DNA of 8,556 nucleotides, taken from positions 1 through 8,556 of the forward strand of contig JAKAZH010000070.1 in assembly GCA_021815935.1 (NCBI GenBank), given 5' to 3'. The notes under the pieces are model-generated. The model was not told the DNA's origin. It searched no databases and saw only the letters and a program-made list of their open reading frames with translations. This DNA comes from Actinomycetes bacterium. Its GTDB lineage: Bacteria; Actinomycetota; Acidimicrobiia; Acidimicrobiales; Palsa-688. Below, piece after piece: positions 5,870-8,556 of the stretch. Made by a program: the position numbers and the translations under genes. Position 1 is the first letter of the stretch, and every line of letters starts with the position of its first letter.

Positions 5870-5959
5870 GCGCTAACCCTATGTCCTCCGCTGCGTCGCT
5901 ACTAGAACCTTGCCCCCTTTTTTCCGTCCCCTTCATCGTGTTTCGAGAATGGTCAACTA
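5870..5959. promoter_or_regulatory. Divergent intergenic region between kinase-like gene and lepA
   Basis: Ninety bases separate the presumed ATC start of the minus-strand kinase-like gene from the GTG of lepA, so both promoters should lie here or in the gene ends. TTGACC on the minus strand (5956-5951) could be a -35 box for the kinase-like gene, but no good -10 stands at the right distance. On the minus strand GGAGG (5887-5883) followed by ATAGGG (5881-5876) could be ribosome binding sequence. A C5-T6 run lies at 5913-5923. I see no clear lepA promoter. Confidence 0.35.
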
Positions 5960-7744
5960 GTGAATCTCGCCAAGATCAGGAACCTGAGCGTCGTCGCTCA
6001 CGTCGACCATGGCAAGTCCACCTTGTCGGACCGCATCCTCGAATTGACCGGAGCCGTCGACGCCCGGGACATGAGGGAGCAGTACCTGGACTCGATGGAC
6101 ATCGAGCGCGAGCGGGGTATCACGATCAAGGCGCAGAACGTTCGCGTTACCTGGAAGGGCCACACGATCCACCTGATCGACACCCCGGGGCACGTCGACT
6201 TCGGCTACGAGGTAAGTCGGAGCCTGGCGGCTTGCGAAGGCGTGGTGCTCCTGGTCGACGCGGCGCAGGGGATCGAAGCGCAGACCCTGGCCAACGCCTA
6301 CCAGGCGATCGAGAACGACCTGGAGATCGTCGCTGCGCTCAACAAGATCGACCTTCCAGCAGCAGACCCCGACCGCTACGCAGCCGAGATCGAAAAGGTG
6401 CTCGGCGTGCCGGCCTCGCAGATTCTGCGGATATCCGCCAAGACGGGTGAGGGAGTAGCGGACCTGCTCGACGCGATCTGCGAGAGGATCCCGGCCCCGA
6501 CCGGCGACGCCTCCCTTCCCCTGCAGGGCTTGATCTTCGACTCCTACTACGACCAGTACCGGGGTGTCGTGAGCGCAGTGCGGATCGTCAACGGGACGTT
6601 GGCCGGCGGCACGCGCCTGCGGTTCATGCAGACAGGTCGGAACCACGACGTCGAGGAGATCGGTGTGCGGACACCGACCAACGTTCCGGTCTCGGAGCTC
6701 GGCCCCGGAGAGGTCGGATACCTGATCGCAGGGATCAAGGATGTGGGGGAGGCCCGAAGCGGTGAGACTGTAACGTCGGCGGCGGCGCCTGCGAGAGAAG
6801 CGCTGCAGGGCTACAGGGACCCGAAGCCGATGGTCTTCTGCGGGCTCTACCCCATCGACGGGGACGAGTTCTCCTCCTTGCGCGAGGCACTGGAGAAGCT
6901 CCGGCTCAACGACGCGTCGGTCACCTACGAGCCGGAGACGTCGGGTGCTTTGGGCTTCGGTTTCCGCTGCGGCTTCCTCGGCTTGCTGCACATGGAGATA
7001 GTGCGCGAGCGCCTCGAACGCGAGTTCGACCTGTCGTTGATTGCTACGGCGCCCAGCGTCGAGTACCTGGCGCACCTGAGCGACGGGGCGACAGTCGAGG
7101 TTCACAGCCCCGCCGACATGCCGGAACCGCAGAAGATCGCCTCGATCGAGGAGCCGTACCTGCAGGCGACGATCCTGACGCCGAGCGAGTACACGGGGAC
7201 GTTGATGGACCTCTGCCAGAGCCGGCGAGGCGACATGATCCGGATGGAGTACATTTCGCCCGAGCGCCTGGAGCTGATCTACCGGATCCCCTTGGCGGAG
7301 GTGGTGATGGACTTCTTCGACGCCTTGAAGAGCCGCACGAAAGGATACGCAAGCCTCGACTACGAGCCGGCCGGGTTCGCAGACGCTGACCTCGTGAGGA
7401 TCGACGTGCTGCTCAACAGCGTTCCGGTAGACGCATTCTCGGCTATCGTGCATCGCTCGGCTGCGACGCTGTACGGGCGAAAGATGACCGAGCGACTGCG
7501 CCAACTGATTCCCCGCCAGATGTTCGACGTGCCGATCCAGGCCGCCATCGGAGGCAGGGTGATAGCCCGCGAGACGGTCAAGGCGAAACGCAAGGACGTC
7601 CTCGCCAAGTGCTACGGAGGCGACATAACCCGAAAACGCAAGCTTCTCGAGAAGCAGAAAGAGGGGAAGAAGCGAATGAAAAATATCGGGCGTGTCGAGG
7701 TCCCCCAGGAGGCGTTCATCAAGGCCCTCCGCCTGGAGGAGTAG
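5960..7744 (+). CDS. lepA: Elongation factor 4 (ribosome back-translocating GTPase LepA)
   Basis: A 594-residue translational GTPase, the usual length for LepA/EF-4, which acts on ribosomes during elongation and affects initiation and subunit biogenesis. The GTPase motifs are complete: AHVDHGKS (G1, 13-20), RGIT (G2, 52-55), DTPGHVD (G3, 74-80), NKID (G4, 128-131) and SAK (G5, 159-161). The histidine of DTPGH needed for hydrolysis is present. Later come domain II, the EF-G-like segment [20 protein letters not shown], and the LepA-specific C-terminal domain [20 protein letters not shown], followed by [19 protein letters not shown]. The absence of an EF-G domain IV and presence of this tail separate it from EF-G and TypA. 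The start is GTG 5960, six codons before the conserved IRNLS; no strong ribosome binding site is seen. hrcA follows after 56 bases on the same strand. A long antisense frame under the gene (7504-5957) is a by-product of GC-rich codon use. Confidence 0.97.
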   Translation: MNLAKIRNLSVVAHVDHGKSTLSDRILELTGAVDARDMREQYLDSMDIERERGITIKAQNVRVTWKGHTIHLIDTPGHVDFGYEVSRSLAACEGVVLLVDAAQGIEAQTLANAYQAIENDLEIVAALNKIDLPAADPDRYAAEIEKVLGVPASQILRISAKTGEGVADLLDAICERIPAPTGDASLPLQGLIFDSYYDQYRGVVSAVRIVNGTLAGGTRLRFMQTGRNHDVEEIGVRTPTNVPVSELGPGEVGYLIAGIKDVGEARSGETVTSAAAPAREALQGYRDPKPMVFCGLYPIDGDEFSSLREALEKLRLNDASVTYEPETSGALGFGFRCGFLGLLHMEIVRERLEREFDLSLIATAPSVEYLAHLSDGATVEVHSPADMPEPQKIASIEEPYLQATILTPSEYTGTLMDLCQSRRGDMIRMEYISPERLELIYRIPLAEVVMDFFDALKSRTKGYASLDYEPAGFADADLVRIDVLLNSVPVDAFSAIVHRSAATLYGRKMTERLRQLIPRQMFDVPIQAAIGGRVIARETVKAKRKDVLAKCYGGDITRKRKLLEKQKEGKKRMKNIGRVEVPQEAFIKALRLEE

Positions 7745-7750
7745 CGCGCG

Positions 7751-7766
7751 GCGGGCATGCGCCCGC
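7751..7766. repeat. GC-rich hairpin between lepA and hrcA
   Basis: GCGGGC (7751-7756) and GCCCGC (7761-7766) form a six-base stem with an ATGC loop, seven bases after the lepA stop. No T run follows (the next bases are TTAGCG), so it is not a textbook intrinsic terminator, but it could weaken read-through or stabilise the lepA mRNA end. Confidence 0.4.
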
Positions 7767-7800
7767 TTAGCGCCGCCAGTCGGTATCGTTTTAAGCCAAC

Positions 7801-8556
7801 GTGTTGGACGAACGAAAAGCAGCGATCCTCAGAGCTGTAGTCGAGGAGTACATCCAGACGGCGCAGCCGGTTGGCTCCGCGTCGGTGACTCGCGCCCACG
7901 GGATGGGCATCTCGGCGGCGACTATCCGCAATGAGATGGGCAGCCTGGAGCGTGACGGCTATCTCGTCCAGCCCCACACGAGCGCCGGTCGGGTGCCTAC
8001 GGACAAAGGGTACCGGTTCTTCGTCGACCACATCGCTCCCGCCGGGAACCTAGACGAGCTTCACGCCCAGCAGATCCGAACCTTCTTCGCTCAAGCCCAC
8101 GGCGAACTCGAGAGAATGCTCGCCGACACGAGCCGTTTCCTGGCAGGGATCACCGATTACGCAGCGGTCGTTGTGCGCGACGCCGAGGACCCGGCGCGTA
8201 TCCGCTCGGTGCAGCTCGTGTCGCTCAGCTCGACCGTCGCTCTGCTGGTCGTCGTTCTCGCGAGCGGGGCGGTGGAGAAGCGAACTCTCGAGGTGGCCGA
8301 CGGATGCGACGAGTCGATGGCGTCGGCGGTTTCCGAGCGGCTCTCAACTTTACTGGTGGGGACCGCCTTCGGGGCGCCCGTGGACGTGAGCGACGGGTCC
8401 GCCGAGAGCCCGTCAGGGGGGGTGGACGACACGCCTGGCGGGGCGGACCGTGCGAAGTTGCACCGGACGGCGGAGGCTTCCCTGAGAGCGCTTTACGGCG
8501 AGAACGGCGGAACTTCCCACATGCCGCAGGTCTTCGTCGGTGACGCGCCCCATCTC
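7801..8556 (+). CDS. hrcA: Heat-inducible transcription repressor HrcA (cut by the right edge)
   Basis: The frame starts at GTG 7801 and is open to the end of the window (252 codons; the family is about 340 residues). The N-terminal winged-helix domain is clear: LDERKAAILRAVVEEYIQT (2-20), PVGSASVTRAHGMGIS (23-38), then SAATIRNEMGSLERDGYL (38-55) and QPHTSAGRVPTDKGYRFFVD (57-76), the hallmark of HrcA. The GAF-like middle domain follows (for example VQLVSLSSTVALLVVVLASG). HrcA represses groE and dnaK-type chaperone genes by binding the CIRCE operator and is itself kept active by GroEL. TTG 7804 is an alternative start. No good ribosome binding site stands before the GTG; an AT-rich TATCGTTTTAAG (7783-7794) lies just ahead and may be a promoter -10 region, which would give a very short leader. 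In many actinobacteria dnaJ follows hrcA; that lies outside this window. Confidence 0.95.
   Translation, partial: MLDERKAAILRAVVEEYIQTAQPVGSASVTRAHGMGISAATIRNEMGSLERDGYLVQPHTSAGRVPTDKGYRFFVDHIAPAGNLDELHAQQIRTFFAQAHGELERMLADTSRFLAGITDYAAVVVRDAEDPARIRSVQLVSLSSTVALLVVVLASGAVEKRTLEVADGCDESMASAVSERLSTLLVGTAFGAPVDVSDGSAESPSGGVDDTPGGADRAKLHRTAEASLRALYGENGGTSHMPQVFVGDAPHL

Noticed and set aside
5598..5936. 112-codon minus-strand frame starting at ATG 5936 as the true start region of the kinase-like gene
   Set aside because: It is in a different frame from the P-loop region and becomes arginine-rich. Joining it to the gene would need a frameshift within about 5850-5870, where there is no homopolymer run.
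5957..7504. 515-codon open frame antisense to lepA
   Set aside because: It mirrors lepA codon positions in GC-rich DNA, has no recognisable domain, and lepA itself is beyond doubt.
7767..7800. CIRCE operator before hrcA
   Set aside because: Only a TTAGC resembling one end of the CIRCE half-site is present (7767-7771); the rest of that half-site and the second half (GAGTGCTAA) are absent.
1..8556. Mobile element, defence system, CRISPR array, tRNA or rRNA genes
   Set aside because: I found no transposase, integrase, phage or defence gene, no spaced repeat array, and no cloverleaf or rRNA-like stretch; the window is packed with housekeeping-type genes.

Overview
The window is GC-rich bacterial DNA (by eye well over 60% G+C) that is almost entirely coding and made up of chromosomal housekeeping genes. 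A PAC2-family gene, a FolP2-type dihydropteroate synthase homologue, frequent GTG starts and the order holA / rpsT / lepA / hrcA all point to the Actinomycetota. A poorly sampled lineage such as Acidimicrobiia would fit, but that finer placement is inference. I see no tRNA or rRNA gene, insertion sequence, CRISPR array or phage gene.

Layout. (1) Bases 1-1491, minus strand: a phosphotransferase-fold kinase (APH / ACAD10-11 type) followed by the start of a PAC2-family gene that leaves the window on the left. (2) Bases 1600-4229, plus strand: a compact run of a thioredoxin-TPR protein (CnoX/YbbN-like), a divergent dihydropteroate synthase homologue (FolP2-like) and the DNA polymerase III delta subunit (holA), the last two overlapping by four bases. 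The two groups diverge from a 108-base gap. (3) Bases 4232-5869, minus strand: a cytidylate-kinase-like protein, a left-handed beta-helix acyltransferase (serine-acetyltransferase-like) and ribosomal protein S20 (rpsT), read in that order. rpsT meets holA tail to tail with two bases between the stop codons. (4) Bases 5960-8556, plus strand: translation factor LepA/EF-4, then the heat-shock repressor gene hrcA, cut by the right edge.

How they relate. holA, rpsT, lepA and hrcA form a familiar actinobacterial neighbourhood of replication, translation and protein quality control. Two things depart from the usual order as I remember it: a kinase-like / acyltransferase pair sits between rpsT and lepA, and no hemW lies between lepA and hrcA. 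CnoX, a redox-linked co-chaperone in the species where it has been studied, and HrcA, the repressor of chaperone genes, both belong to protein quality control.

I find no convincing new multi-gene system. The points most worth a second look are: the kinase-like gene, whose clear N-terminal P-loop region has no ATG, GTG or TTG start and seems to begin at an ATC codon; the FolP2-like protein, which keeps most catalytic residues but has lost the Thr-Arg loop signature; and the acyltransferase, which lacks some residues expected of a true CysE.
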